DNA from: Gremmenia infestans
Taxonomy: Eukaryota; Ascomycota; Leotiomycetes; Helotiales; Hamatocanthoscyphaceae
Assembly (NCBI GenBank): GCA_032629725.1
Contig: JAFEVB010000008.1
Location: 1,984,001 to 2,048,000, forward strand
Direction: 5' to 3'
DNA length: 64,000 nucleotides
Numbering within the stretch: position 1 is the first letter of the stretch; the number at the start of each line of letters is the position of its first letter. The notes beneath the pieces are model-generated. The model saw nothing but the letters and a program-made list of their open reading frames with translations. It ran no database searches and was not told the origin of the DNA. Shown here piece after piece: positions 1 to 11,409 of the stretch. Both the position numbers and the translations under genes were made by a program.

Positions 1-498
1 GGACCCAGTAGCGAGTAGGGTCCCGATGCTTTAAGCAGGGCCAACTCTGACCGAGGTACAGGAAAGAGAAGATCAATCGGAAGAGCTAGGTATATTTAAT
101 GATATGGAGTGTTGACCGTGGCATACTAGCTTATGATAATACACGCGGCGGGCAGACTGAGTGCAATGTTTGCTAAGAAAGGGGTATCATGTTCTTGTGA
201 CTTCAGATCCAGGACTAGGGAAGCTTTGTAGAATAGATACCAGAAAGCAACCAAAGTAGAAGCAGCATTCTTAGAAATGCTGGAACGCTTCAAGACAGGC
301 AGTCATTTTGTTTCGTTGTGTCTTTTAGGACAAAATGTAGGTCAATAAATATCCCAAGAACGCCATTTAGACAGTATGAAACGATGCATTCTGTGCATCG
401 TATCACAGCACCCTATGGAGTCGCTGGATACCAAAGTACCAACTTACATACATTTCTTGTGCTGACTACCTCCACTCAGTTTAAAACCCATAGTCCTC
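1..498. other. intergenic, no gene recognised
   Basis: I see no reading frame with family resemblance or codon structure here. The one open frame crossing into this stretch (plus strand, from 318) runs antisense into the PEX11 3' end and reads as low-quality sequence. The stretch presumably holds the 3' untranslated region of PEX11, which ends at 499, and the flank of a gene outside the window. Confidence 0.5.
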
Positions 499-1254
499 TC
501 ATGCAGTCTTCTTCCATGTACTGTAAACTCCAATCAAACTGCTCACGGTTCCAGCCAAACCAACCAATCCATCATCAAAGTTTGCCAATCCAATTGCGGT
601 TGTAGGAACTGTCAGATCACAGAGGTCGGAAAGGAGTTGAAGATTGATAGCAGCACGCTCCCTAGAAACAAATTTAGCAAAAGACCCCGCTTCTGACGGT
701 GGTATCACATACTTCTCAATCCTCTTAGCAGCAACAACACCCTCTCCATCCTCCTTATCAATCTTGGACGTCTGCAGTCTCAAATTATAAAGCGAGTACA
801 ACCCGCTCGCAGTACTGAAAAACAGTCCCACAGCCCAGCACTTATACGCCTCCCTCTGAAACCTCTTCGCAGCCTCGAACTTCCTGATCCCCGCAGCATC
901 AAGAACCGTCGCAGCATCAAAACTCAGGTATCCAGCGTATCCCAACTGTCGGCCCACTGCACAGTACTTGATGACTGGATCAAGACTCTTGCTATCGGCA
1001 GCAACCGCCGCGGCTTTGAAATGCTCTACAAACTTGCCGAAGCGCATCAGTTTGCGCGCGAGCCCGAATTGCTTCTTTATGGCCTCGAAGGGCGCGATTT
1101 CGCTGGGACTGCCATTGGTACGGAAGAGGTACCAGGCGTAAAATCGCGAGAAGTATTGGAGGGTTCGAAGGAGCTTGTCGCGACCGACAGTCGTGCCGAC
1201 GAATTTGAGGTAATGGGCAACGGAGGGGTGGTAGACGAGGGAATCGGCAACCAT
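499..1254 (-). CDS. PEX11: peroxisomal membrane protein PEX11
   Basis: Single-exon gene of 251 residues, the usual length of fungal Pex11. The family elongates and divides peroxisomes by remodelling their membrane. The N-terminus has the typical order: a VADSLVYHPSVAHYLKFVGT-like opening, then GRDKLLRTLQYFSRFYAWYL with its amphipathic helix, then a conserved FGLARKLMRFGK segment at about residues 63-75. Hydrophobic stretches follow near residues 140-160 and close to the C-terminus (GLVGLAGTVSSLIGVY), as expected of a membrane-bound protein. The start is the first Met, and the opening residues match the family. It is transcribed divergently from the DNA glycosylase gene at 1650. Family assignment is by motif recognition. 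Confidence 0.93.
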   Translation of the reverse strand: MVADSLVYHPSVAHYLKFVGTTVGRDKLLRTLQYFSRFYAWYLFRTNGSPSEIAPFEAIKKQFGLARKLMRFGKFVEHFKAAAVAADSKSLDPVIKYCAVGRQLGYAGYLSFDAATVLDAAGIRKFEAAKRFQREAYKCWAVGLFFSTASGLYSLYNLRLQTSKIDKEDGEGVVAAKRIEKYVIPPSEAGSFAKFVSRERAAINLQLLSDLCDLTVPTTAIGLANFDDGLVGLAGTVSSLIGVYSTWKKTA

Positions 1255-1649
1255 TTTGATGGTTGAATGGGGGGCAAGGTATTCGGAAAAGCGATGTAAT
1301 GAATAACACTAGGTAGTTGAGGTCGTAGAGAGTGGAAATACTCGGGGGGTGCTGGAGGATATGGGCAAACTTGTTGATGGCTTGTGATACCGTAAGTCGA
1401 GCGAGCATCCGGGGTGTATCATATGCACAGATGCGGGGCCGAGGTTGTACGGAGTATCGTGGAAAGTGGTTGGCTGTGGGACCGTGTCGATATATGACTC
1501 AGCAGTAATAACAATCAACGGTCAGTCACGTTTTCTCGTGTCAGATTCGCTCTTTATCCTTGGAGTCATCATCATCTATGAAATTGTCACATTCAGAAGC
1601 AAGTGCAGACATTAAGTAGAGGCTTACAACTAGCTAGTACGATACCAAA
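1255..1649. promoter_or_regulatory. divergent intergenic region PEX11 / FPG
   Basis: A 395-bp stretch separates the two divergent start codons, so it must hold both promoters and 5' untranslated regions. I did not find a clear TATA box. The short minus-strand open frames here are not convincing genes. Confidence 0.55.
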
Positions 1650-3002
1650 ATGCCTGAAATAGCAGAAGGTCAGTGTCGCATAAACGGAACTTGGAGGACG
1701 AGGACCGTACCGTACCACCGCTGACATGATGTCCCAGTTGCACGTGTGGTTCATTACCTTCGAAAGAATCTAGTAGGCAAGACTCTCGCCGTCGTGAAAG
1801 CTCCAGATGACCCTATTATATTTGGAAAGGTCGGCACCAGTGGACCTAAGTTCGAGAAAGCCATGACAGGCAAGAAAGTCCTAGATGCGAATCAGCAAGG
1901 CAAATATTTCTGGTTTGCGGACCTAGTTCTATGTTCAATTGTCCGCTCACTAATACATCAGCCAGGCTTATAGTGTCATCACCACCTCACCCAGTCTTCC
2001 ATTTGGGCATGTCAGGTACGTAAATCTACACCATGGCTGGTCTGTTAAGTGTTGACATCTACAGGCTGGATTCACATTCGAGGCGAACCTAGCGGACACT
2101 ATCGGCCCAAGGCAACCAAAGAAGATGAAGAATGGCCTCCAAAATTTTGGAGATTTATACTGGAGACCGATAGCCAGCCCAAAGTTGAAGCATCTTTCGC
2201 GGATGCTCGAAGATTTGGCCGAATACGTTTGGTCAACTGCGCAGCAGAGGACATCAAAAGTACCACCCCTCTCATTGAAAACGGCCCGGATCCAGTAATC
2301 GACAAAGACATTTTCACTGCAGAATGGTTGGAAGCGAAGATTTCGGGCAAAAGGGTCCCCATAAAGGGCTTCCTGTTGAATCAATCGATGATAAGCGGGA
2401 TTGGTAACTGGGTTAGGTCAGTATACTTATTACACCTGAAGGTAAAGGCCCAGTGGGCTAAATTATCTAGCGACGAGATTTTATACAATGCAAAATTACA
2501 CCCGGAGCAATACACCAATACATTCAGCTCGGAAATGATCAAACAGCTTCATAAATCCATCCTCTACGTCTGCCAGACTGCCGTAGATCTGCTAGGCGAT
2601 TCGAGTAAGTTCCCAGACGAGTGGTTATTCAACCATCGTGGGGTAAAGTCGAAAGCTGCCATCACTTTGCCAAACGGAGCCAAAATGATTTATCTCACTG
2701 TTGCTAGCAGGTCCAGTTGCGTGGTGCCGAGTGTGCAGAAGATGATCGTTGAATTCCCTGCAGAGGTGAAGAAAGAAGATCTCAACGGAGGCGAAGATGC
2801 TGAGAGCGAGAAGGAAATCAAGCCCAAGGCAAGAGCGTCGAACAAGAGGAAGGCTGTGGTGGTAGAAGATGAGGAGGCTGTCAAGGCTGAGGAAGAGGAG
2901 CTTGTTAAAGATGAATCCAGAGGGAAGGCTAAAAAGGCCAAATCTACTCCGAAGGCGAAAGTCGGCAAAGTGAAGATTAAGAAAGCACTAAGCGAAAATT
3001 GA
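1650..3002 (+). CDS. formamidopyrimidine-DNA glycosylase (Fpg/MutM family)
   Basis: Base-excision repair glycosylase/AP lyase for oxidised purines. Five exons: 1650-1668, 1738-1912, 1966-2015, 2065-2416, 2471-3002 (375 aa). Exon 1 is only 19 bp and encodes the catalytic MPE N-terminus, where Pro2 acts as nucleophile and Glu3 assists after Met removal; it is easily missed by gene finders. The product continues with HYLRKNLVGKT, HLGMSGWIHIRG and the helix-two-turn-helix segment (LLNQSMISGIGNWVSDEILY), which is itself split by an intron. The bacterial C-terminal zinc finger cysteines are absent, as in plant and fungal members. The last ~80 residues are a Lys/Glu-rich disordered tail with possible nuclear localisation signals. 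All junctions are GT/AG and keep frame. Confidence 0.92.
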
Positions 3003-3978
3003 CCTCAATACACTCCAGTGCCAAAGACAAAATAATCCTACGAGGACATGTATTATATGAAAGCCTATGACGCCCAGCCAGCGTTCTCTTACAGTGTGAA
3101 CCGCTAGATGGAATGAGGACGGAATTGGTCACACTACCTGAGCTTCGCAGCAATCCGCTTCTTCTCCTACACCGCGTGTTGTGGAATAAAAGGTGTGAAT
3201 GCGAGGTCTGAATATGGGACGTGGGGGGAGCGTTAGGAAGTATGAGGATTCAAGAAGAGTGCTGATTACGAGCCACTTCCCCTATAAAGTCTTCAAACAA
3301 AGCGTTTAATGACACGCCACACCTTCATGTAGGCATAATAATACGAGCGTCCATCAGCCAATCTCTGCATTAAAGAAATCCGTCTACCGTTCATCTATCA
3401 CCCACTCTCTCCATTTAGTTGGGATCATCCTCTGCAAACGTACCTCGACTGACCTCCTAGAGATATAATTCAGAGGAAGCATTTTTCTTCGACCAAGTAG
3501 GGCTCTATTCCAACCCCACATCCCCCACTATCACTCACTGCTTAATCTCAACCTACAAATTAACAAGATAACACAGATATCTACCTACCTCTACAGCACC
3601 ATTACTAGACTTTTAAGCTCTAGCTAATTCTCCTCTCCACTCTTTCAAACCAAGACCCTAGAAAACAGCTGCCAAACCCTTCAACTGCCAAGCAAGGGGA
3701 GGTGTTCATTTACAAGGGTCTCACATTCCTAAGACAGCAGCGCTTTAAATGCAGCATTCCCCACAAGACAGTCGGCAACCGCTTAGTATTTTACAATCCT
3801 AAAATTTCTATTCAATTTTATTTGGAGGCAACAATTGGCAGGACGTCGGATTATGTTTTGAGATCTAGCTTGGTCATGTGACATACCACCCCACAAAAAC
3901 CGACAAAGGAAGAGCTAACAGCTTCCCGGCCCGAGTTCGCGCTATTGTTGCACTCAGTCCGACCGACTTCTAAGCATC
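3003..3978. other. intergenic region upstream of TAPT1-like gene
   Basis: About 976 bp without a recognisable gene. The second half (3480-3720) is rich in C and A with pyrimidine runs, which resembles a promoter and 5' leader of the next gene. Nothing else stands out. Confidence 0.45.
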
Positions 3979-6900
3979 TTGATCTTGATATATTGCTTCG
4001 CATCACACACCCAGTACCAAGATCTGGAGCATCCTCATGCTAGCCCGGTACGAGAGGTTGACATGCCGATGTCTGTGGAGGATGACTCTCAAGGCCAAGA
4101 AGGGGCAGGGCCTGGGCACGGACTTCTCGAGGATGGCGCCGTGTTGTCTGTCACAGACTCAGATGGATCCCACCAACAGCATCAGTATCGGCATATGAGC
4201 TCTAGTCGTGTTATTAATCCGGATATCAAAGAAACAAGACATCTCCTATCGCCGTCGCCTACCCCATCCCCCAGAAGCTCGTCTTCATCTTCAGCCGTGA
4301 CCACGGACTCATCGAGTGAGCCGCCGGACACCTTATCATCTGTTCCAAATCTGCACAGCTATTCCGGCCATTTTGAAAAGACAGCTCACGATTCGGCTTC
4401 TGAAGGAAAAGGGGAAGTAACGTACCCCTCGGCCCTCCTTATCTCAAAACCCCTACCTCTTCACGAGCTCCATGATATCCCGGAGGAAAGAGTCAAGAAG
4501 CCCCGAAAATTGTCAGCGGCCAGCCCAAATGGAGAGATCTTGAAACTGTCAGCGGCCGAGATGGAAGAGTTGACCTCAGCCCCAGATTCATTACCTGTCA
4601 CTTCCCCGGTCAAACCGTCGCTCGCAGCGTCTCCGATGGTTGATAGGAGAGGGTCAGTGTCAGAGCCTACTCGCTCTGATGCAGATGACCAGAGGAGGAC
4701 GGAGCAAGTCTACAGGTCGGCTACTTCTGAACCTTTCAAACTATATACGGAATCAACTGGGGAGCGGCGGCCCAGTAATGAGAGTACGCCGAGCAACGTA
4801 GCTGGCAGGCGGCCAGGATTATTGTTGTCCAGGACTATATCAACTCCAGTAACTAGCAGCAACCGCATGCCATCTTACAGCAAAGGTTCGGCTCGTCAAC
4901 CGTCACCGAGACGTAAACCAATCCCTCATGGTGCATGGCTGGAGCCATTAGATCTCAATTCGAGTTCAAAGCCATTACCCAAAAATGTAAACGCGTCGGC
5001 TGATCGCCAACCTTCGCCAATACATCAGTCTATTCCTCTTCCGCCTATGTCCATACCCACATATCTACAACTTGAGTTATCATCATCCAGGCCATCACCT
5101 TTGTATATTTATCGATCCGCAACAGGAGATACACCCTACGAATCCTCCAAAATCAAATTTGAGCGTTTATTGAACTTTCTGTTATTACCACCGCAACTGG
5201 AGCAAGTACTTTTTTTTGGATCATTTGCGTGTCTTGATGCATGGCTGTATACCTTTACCATATTGCCACTTAGATTCCTCAAGGCGGCAGCTATCCTGAT
5301 TCAGTGGTGGGGCGAAGCTCTGTCAAAGGAAGCACGTTTTATATTGGGATTCATTTACCACGGAGCTGGAAGATTCTGGCATCGCCAACGTGACCGAAAT
5401 GGTAGTTCTGATTCTTCTTCTCGGTCTCGAAGTCTTTCAAGGGCACGACGTCCAATAGCTTCAACTACGTCGTCATTTCAATCTCAACCAGCGAGAGCTT
5501 CCGAATCAAGTAATGGTCCCGGCAGTCACGAGCAGTTCATGTCTGAGTTGGAACGTAAGTCAAGGCAGGGATGGGGTCGCAAACATCGACGAACGAAGTC
5601 ACAACCCTCATCATTATCCTCAAATCACAAGGCGGACCTTCTTCAGGGTGCCGTGATAATATGTACCTGTATCCTTTTAATGAGACTTGATGCAAGCAGA
5701 ATGTACCACAATATCAGAGGGCAGTCAGCTATCAAACTCTATGTCATCTACAATGCTCTCGAGGTATGTCAGTCGGTATGTGACCACACTTCTTTTGCTA
5801 ATAATGGCAGGTATGCGACAAGCTGTTCTCTGCTTTAGGACAGGACATATTCGAATGCCTCTTTTCCAACGAGACATTGGAGCGAGATCCTGATGGCCGA
5901 AGCAAGATCCTCAGACCTCTTGGCATGTTCGTGCTGGCGTTGATATATAATGTCATCCACGCAGGTACTTTGTTCTGTCAAGTTATCACGTTGAACGTGG
6001 CAGTCAACTCGTACTCGAACGCCTTGCTGACACTGCTCCTTTCGAACCAATTTGTTGAAGTCAAGTCCACTGTGTTTAAGATGTTTCAAAAAGACAATCT
6101 TTTCCAATTGACGTGCGCCGACGTCGTGGAACGATTTCAACTATGGCTAATGTTGGTCATTATCGCTCTAAGAAACATAGTAGAGCTCGGCGGATTGAGC
6201 ATCGTTGGAAACGAGGCAGATTTGGCCAAGGATACTACTACACCGATCAGGACCAATTCTATCCTACCTAATAGTTTCACTATCCTTCCTAGCTGGTCTG
6301 GCGAGGTCCTTACCCCATTTCTCCTGGTGCTTGGAAGCGAGATGCTGGTAGACTGGATCAAGCACGCCTATATCAGCAAGTTTAATCGGGTCAAACCGGC
6401 TATCTACCAAAAATATCTAGATGTTCTAGCGAAAGACTATTACTCTAATGTAAGTACGCGCATAGGCAAGCACGAAGTCTCATACTGACTTGCTAGGCTT
6501 TTGTTAATCAGAACCTCATTAAACGATTGGGTCTTCCAGTTATCCCATTATCATGTCTATTCATTCGGTCCTCTGTCCAGACCTACCACATGTTCCTCGC
6601 CACCCATGTACCGCCACCTCTTCCTTCTACTGCTACTGCACTATCGGTTGAGTCTGCCACTGCATCTCCAGCTACCATGGCTGCCCTTGAACACTTCGAC
6701 AACATCATCCGGAAAGCCCTCGGAAGATCCACGTTCGGGATCCCACATCCAGAATCCATGAACCACTGGTATCTTCCCAGCGCCGATGATGTAATCGCCG
6801 CCTTGACTATGCTCATCTTCTTCCTGGGTGCCTTCCTCGTGCTTCTTGTATGCAAGTTGGTCCTCGGGATGTTACTACTAAAGTTCGCGCGGAACAGATA

Positions 6901-7132
6901 TCAAACTATGAAGAAACGTGACCATCAGAATTACGACATGGATGGCAAAAGGATTGGCGGGTGGGGAATGGTTGAGTTGGAGGAAGAAAAGCGGCGATAC
7001 TTTTTTGAGGATGATCCGGAGACGTTGAAGAAGCTGAAAGAGAAAGAGCGGCTTGCTAAGGAAAAGGCTGCCGCGGGGCAGGATTTTTCGAAGATCAGTA
7101 GGTATGAGATGTCTGCGAAGAGGATTTGGTAG
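3979..7132 (+). CDS. TAPT1/EMP65 family ER membrane protein (DUF747)
   Basis: Three exons, 3979-5763, 5811-6449 and 6497-7132, all joined in phase 0, giving 1019 aa. The first ~370 residues are Ser/Pro-rich and disordered. The conserved core then begins with YESSKIKFERLLNFLLLPPQ, followed by several membrane segments, an Arg/Ser-rich loop, then RPLGMFVLALIYNVIHAGTL and LNVAVNSYSNALLTLLLSNQ. The latter is the diagnostic TAPT1 stretch: SNQFVEVKSTVFKMF follows. A final hydrophobic segment lies near 6800-6870. Yeast Emp65 works with Slp1 to protect soluble ER proteins from degradation; vertebrate TAPT1 affects ciliary and Golgi traffic. The true start could be the in-frame Met at 4063, since the first 28 residues look unlike coding sequence. 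It is convergent with the next gene, with 84 bp between stops. Confidence 0.88.
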
Positions 7133-7216
7133 CTTTTGTATACCCAGATGACTTTGCACATATAGCTTGAAGTCTTTCCAATGTGAATAAATCTCAGATT
7201 AAGCTTCTGTTTTTTC

Positions 7217-8534
7217 CTATCCTCCAAATTCATGTTTAGGCTGTCCTCTCGTTCCTGCTGATGCTTCATATCGGTAAACATGACCACCTTCATCTTCCCC
7301 CCCTGCGCCTTTGTCTTGTGCAGTAGTAACGAATAGAACATTTAGGTTCTTCCCTCCCCAAGTCGGGCATGTTACTGCTTTTGCTGAAAACACAACATCT
7401 TTAACGTGCTTGCCTGAAGGATCATAGACCACTGTTCCTTTGGTGAGTTTGTATGTTAACGAAAGAGAATAGGCTTACAAGACTTACTAACTCGACTAGA
7501 TCCGTAAACTGCCATCCAGATATTACCATCCGTGCTATTGCAGTCAGTTCTTGCAGATCTGATCTCCACTTATCTAAAGAAAGGAAACTCACTCCATAAC
7601 CAATCCGTCCGGCTCCATATCCGATCCCGCGAAATCCACAAACACTCTCCGGTTTGAGATGGAACCGCTTTCGAGGTCAAAATCATACGCCCAGGTCTTT
7701 TGGCCGACTGAGTCATTGAAATACACTTTCCCCCCACCACAGCAATTAGCGACTACTTACTGTACATAGAGTCTCATGGAAGTTGCATTGGTAGAAGGAA
7801 ACTCACTGGTTTTGATGTCTGGACTCCATCCAATTCCATTGCCACAAATCACCCCACTCTCCATCTGATGCAGAGTCCCATCCGGATCGTACCTCCATAA
7901 CCGGCCCTTGGGTTCATAATCTGAGGGGATCTTTCCCGGTCCCATAGCCGCTGCCTGTCTCATTATTAGTTTCCCTTTTTCTTACTTATAAGCAAAAAGG
8001 GGAATCAAGAAGATTCGCACGCACCTTTTTGTCAATCTCAGCCACCCAAAACCGGCCCTTGGCATCAATGGCTCCTAACCAGTCAGTAGTCAGCGAAATG
8101 TATCCATCTATCTCCCCGACTTCTGACAAAAGGAAAGCCAAATACCCACCATCATTCAATCTCAACTCTCCCCTTTCGCTCTGCGGGATTATCTCCCTCA
8201 CAACATCGAGCTTCCCCGTCTCCTCGTCGAGGAAAGCAATACCCTGGTAATAAGCACAGATATAACTCCCATTCACCCCTTTCCTGAAGCACATGACCGA
8301 TACGCTGTCTTCCAGAACAAGGGTTTTGGCATCGCCGTCGGGAAGGCTGGGATCGTTGGGGTTGAGATGTAAGATGTGGAGCTCAGAGGGGGTCTTGAGA
8401 GGGTCGACCCAGTGCAGGGTGTGCGTGTTATTGTGCGTGCGGAAGAGAGGCGCTTCGCCGAGGACCATGGGGCCGAGATGTGGGTTTTTGTACCATGGTT
8501 TTAGGGGGGATGTGGTGGGGATTGAGAGAGGCAT
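7217..8534 (-). CDS. SMP-30/gluconolactonase-like beta-propeller protein
   Basis: Five exons on the minus strand: 8534-8025, 7954-7807, 7725-7593, 7534-7488 and 7437-7217, giving 352 aa. The family hydrolyses sugar or other lactones on a six-bladed calcium-binding propeller. Visible landmarks are GEAPLFR with HWVDP near the N-terminus (first metal-ligand Glu), RLNDGG and the DAKGRFWVAEID strand, GRLWRYDPDGTLHQM, the NGIGWSPD motif and its continuation TMYFNDS, and MEPDGLVMDTDGNIWMAVYG, which supplies the second metal-site Asp. The fourth exon is only 47 bp. There is no signal peptide, so the protein is probably cytosolic. It is divergent from an alpha/beta hydrolase 337 bp away, which could suggest a shared catabolic role. 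The exact substrate is unknown. Confidence 0.86.
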
Positions 8535-8871
8535 TTGGGATTTGGTTTTCTGTGTGTGTTTCTAGATGATGGTTTTTTTCAAAGATATGTGGGATATCTG
8601 TTTTCGAGGTAGTGTTTTCATTTTATTAAGAACTGCATGTTGCATTAGAATTGCGAGCATGTAACTTGGCTGCCGATCTGGTCTGGTCCCCCACTTTTGA
8701 GGTTGAGTAAATTGTACAAAGCCAAACTCAACGTTACACGAGATCATGCAGCATGTTACTAGCTAGTACTTATTGCAGAGGTATATAATCCTTTAATCCT
8801 GTCGTTCTCAGTGAAACTATCCATTTTCAACATTAATAAAAACTAGAATCCGCAAATAGAAACCAAGCACC
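8535..8871. promoter_or_regulatory. divergent promoter, lactonase-like / hydrolase genes
   Basis: A 337-bp region between two divergent starts. A TATATAA element lies at 8782-8788 on the plus strand, about 85 bp upstream of the hydrolase ATG, with an A-rich leader after it. No comparable TATA element was noted on the other side. Confidence 0.55.
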
Positions 8872-9986
8872 ATGACTTCCAATGCCGACCCTCAAGTTCC
8901 TGGTTCTGGTCCTCAACCTCCATACCCCCTCCATCCTTCAATTCAAGATAAGCTGGACCCAGTCTACGCTGCCTTTTACAACAAATACCTCATTGACCAA
9001 CAACAAGTCCACCTCCGCCCCGTTTCTGCCTCCCGCACCTCCGGTGTTCTGATTCCCGGTGCAGGGCCCGAACTCCCTGTTGGAAAAGTTGAGGATATCT
9101 CTATCAAGAGGAGAGAAACTAAAGGCCCGGATGTGCTAGTCAGGGCGTTCACCCCTGAAGGCGAGAAGCCGGAAAAGGGCTGGCCGTTAATGGTCTACTA
9201 TCATGGTGGGGGCTGGGTGCTGGGCAATATCAACACCGAGAATGTGGTCTGCACGAATCTATGCAATAGGGCGAAATGTGTCGTCGTCACTGTAGATTAT
9301 CGGTATTTGACATCATTTCCCTGTTGCTCACTCTTGCTATCTCAAGCTAATTACGGAGTAGACTGGCTCCCGAAGATCCTTACCCAGCCGCTGTCCATGA
9401 TTCCTGGGAGGCGCTGCTCTGGCTGAACGCCGAGGGCCCTGCACACTTGTCTCTTGATCTCTCACTTAGCGCCGTAGGCGGATCCTCAGCCGGCGGCAAC
9501 CTCGCAGCCATCATGTGCCACAAAGCACTCTCGGCGCCATCGCTCGTGCCCAAGTTCTCCACGCAACTGCTCCTCGTGCCCGTTACGGACAACACGGCAC
9601 TGCCCAGCACGACGCTCTCGTGGAAGGAGAACGAATTTACGCCCGCGCTGCCAGCGGAAAAGATGCTGTGGTATCGCCGCCACTACCTGCCGGATGAGAA
9701 GACCTGGGGAGAGCCGGAAGCCAGTCCGCTGCTGTACGGTAATGGCGGTGGGGAGTGGGGACGTTTGCCGAGGGCGCTGGTTGTGGTGGGTGAGTTGGAT
9801 GTGTTGAGGTCGGAGGGGGAGGAGTATGCGAAAAAGCTGGAGGAGAATGGCGTCAAGGCGGATTTGAAGATTATGAAGGGTATGCCGCATCCGTTTTTGG
9901 CTATGGATGGTGCGTTGCAGCAGGGGAAGGATACGATCACGTTTATGGTGGAGGCGTTGAAGGAAGCTTTTGGTGGGGAGAAGTAA
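8872..9986 (+). CDS. alpha/beta hydrolase, hormone-sensitive-lipase type
   Basis: Two exons, 8872-9302 and 9362-9986, giving 351 aa. The oxyanion-hole motif YHGGGWVLG is near residue 110. The intron falls inside the codon for Arg of VDYRLAPEDPYPAA, a hallmark of the HSL family. The nucleophile elbow follows as GGSSAGGNLAA. The catalytic Asp is in VVGELDVLRSEGEEYAKKL and the His in MPHPFLAMDG near the C-terminus, so the triad looks complete. No signal peptide is seen; it is probably a cytosolic esterase or lactone hydrolase. Related fungal enzymes act on small esters, but the substrate cannot be read from the sequence. The second exon is noticeably more G/C-rich than the first. Confidence 0.9.
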
Positions 9987-10211
9987 ATATGGACAGAAGA
10001 ACGGGCAGTAGGTGTGAAGGAAACAGTGGAGGAATTTTGAGAGAAAGAACTAGATTGACTGATGTGAATGAACATAGATTGGATACTTGCTCTAGAGATA
10101 ATTAGCCATAGATAGGCCGATCAAACTTATAGAAGAAAGAAGAAAGTTAAACTTCCGTTCCAGAGATAGAGACAAAATCCTTCAAATGCTGGTCCCCTAA
10201 TCATAATCGCC

Positions 10212-11409
10212 TCACAGAAGCAGGCCCCTTGTAACACCAAACGCTCTCCTCGCAGCATCCTGATCTTCAACATCAACAAATTCCTGGCCTTCCCTGGTAT
10301 TGGCTCTCCAAATTCTCCACTCAGATTCAATTGTAGACACCAAGTCCAAAACAGCGGGTCTATCGGCGGGCTCAGGCTTTAGCATATCGCCCACGATATT
10401 CCTGAGACCCTGGGAATACCCTTTGTCGTTCATACGGGAGATTTGCCAGTCGTAAGAGTAGATACGTGGCGGAGGCATGTCCGTCATCATAGTGTAGATG
10501 ACTGCTCCCAAAGACCAGAGTTCACTGGCACGGGTCCAGGATTGAGTGTGATTGTAGACCTCCTGAGGTAGTTATTAGAGATTTCCGCAACAATCCACAA
10601 ATATAACTTACAGGAGCCCAATACCACTGCTTGGAAATTGGCGCATCCTCAACTCTCTGCCCCATAGCCACTCTCGCCCCAACACTCCCACAAACCTTGG
10701 CCCACTGAAACCCACCCAACTTACACTCGCCATAAAACTCCCCTTTAGTTCCCGTCGGCTTCTTGAACCAGATCTGACCCGGACTGACATCCATAATCAG
10801 AACCGCTTGCCAGTCCTCATCATGCTTGACCCATTCTCCCGGAATGCCCTCCGTCTCCTTGACACCGTGATGCAGCCACAGCAGAGCGCGTGAAATGGAG
10901 CGCAGCACATGCCAGCAGAGCGATTCGGGCAGCGAAGGACGGGCTAGGTTCGGAGACGCGAGTCTGTGCCAGGCAGCTGCGTCTGCGAAGCCCGGCAAGG
11001 AGTTCGCGGAGCGCATGAGATAGGCCAAAGAGCCGGCATTCATGTCTTCCCATATGGTGATATCGCCATACTCGCCAGCTTCTGAGGTGCTGCCGTTGAG
11101 AGCTGAGGTCTGGACAATGTCGATGAGGGAGATGATACTGGGGTGGTTGAGAATGCGGGATAGAGAGAGAGCGGCGTGCGGGATGATCACTGAGGCTAGT
11201 TTTGTGTTGTAGGTTGGTGGATCGTTGGGGCTTTTGGTTTTCTCGAGGTCCAGCTCTGTGGGGTCAAGGGGCGAGTCTTTGGTGTATACCTCTGGGACTT
11301 TGGATGCTAAGAAAGTGGCGTTGTCTATGGTACGGAGGACGGGTGTAGATGATGCGATATCTTGTGCTTCAGCTGGGTTGATAGGGATGTAGCGAGGATG
11401 GATTGACAT
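10212..11409 (-). CDS. protein-kinase-like protein, probable pseudokinase
   Basis: Two exons, 11409-10612 and 10562-10212 (382 aa). The fold is that of a eukaryotic protein kinase: an NHPSIISLIDI segment (subdomain IV), WEDMNAGSLAYLM (hinge region, residues 120-132), ALLWLHHGV (subdomain VI), an APE motif (WAPEVYN, split by the intron) and ELWSLGAVIYTMM (subdomain IX), then DMLKPEPADRP (subdomain XI). Key catalytic positions are changed: HRDxKxxN reads IMDVSPGQ (residues 205-212), DFG reads GGF (232-234), and I see no glycine loop or VAIK lysine. Asp207 is kept but the metal-binding Asn and DFG Asp are lost. Catalysis is therefore doubtful. The N-terminal ~60 residues are unrelated to kinases. 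A regulatory or scaffold role is inference only. Confidence 0.75.
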
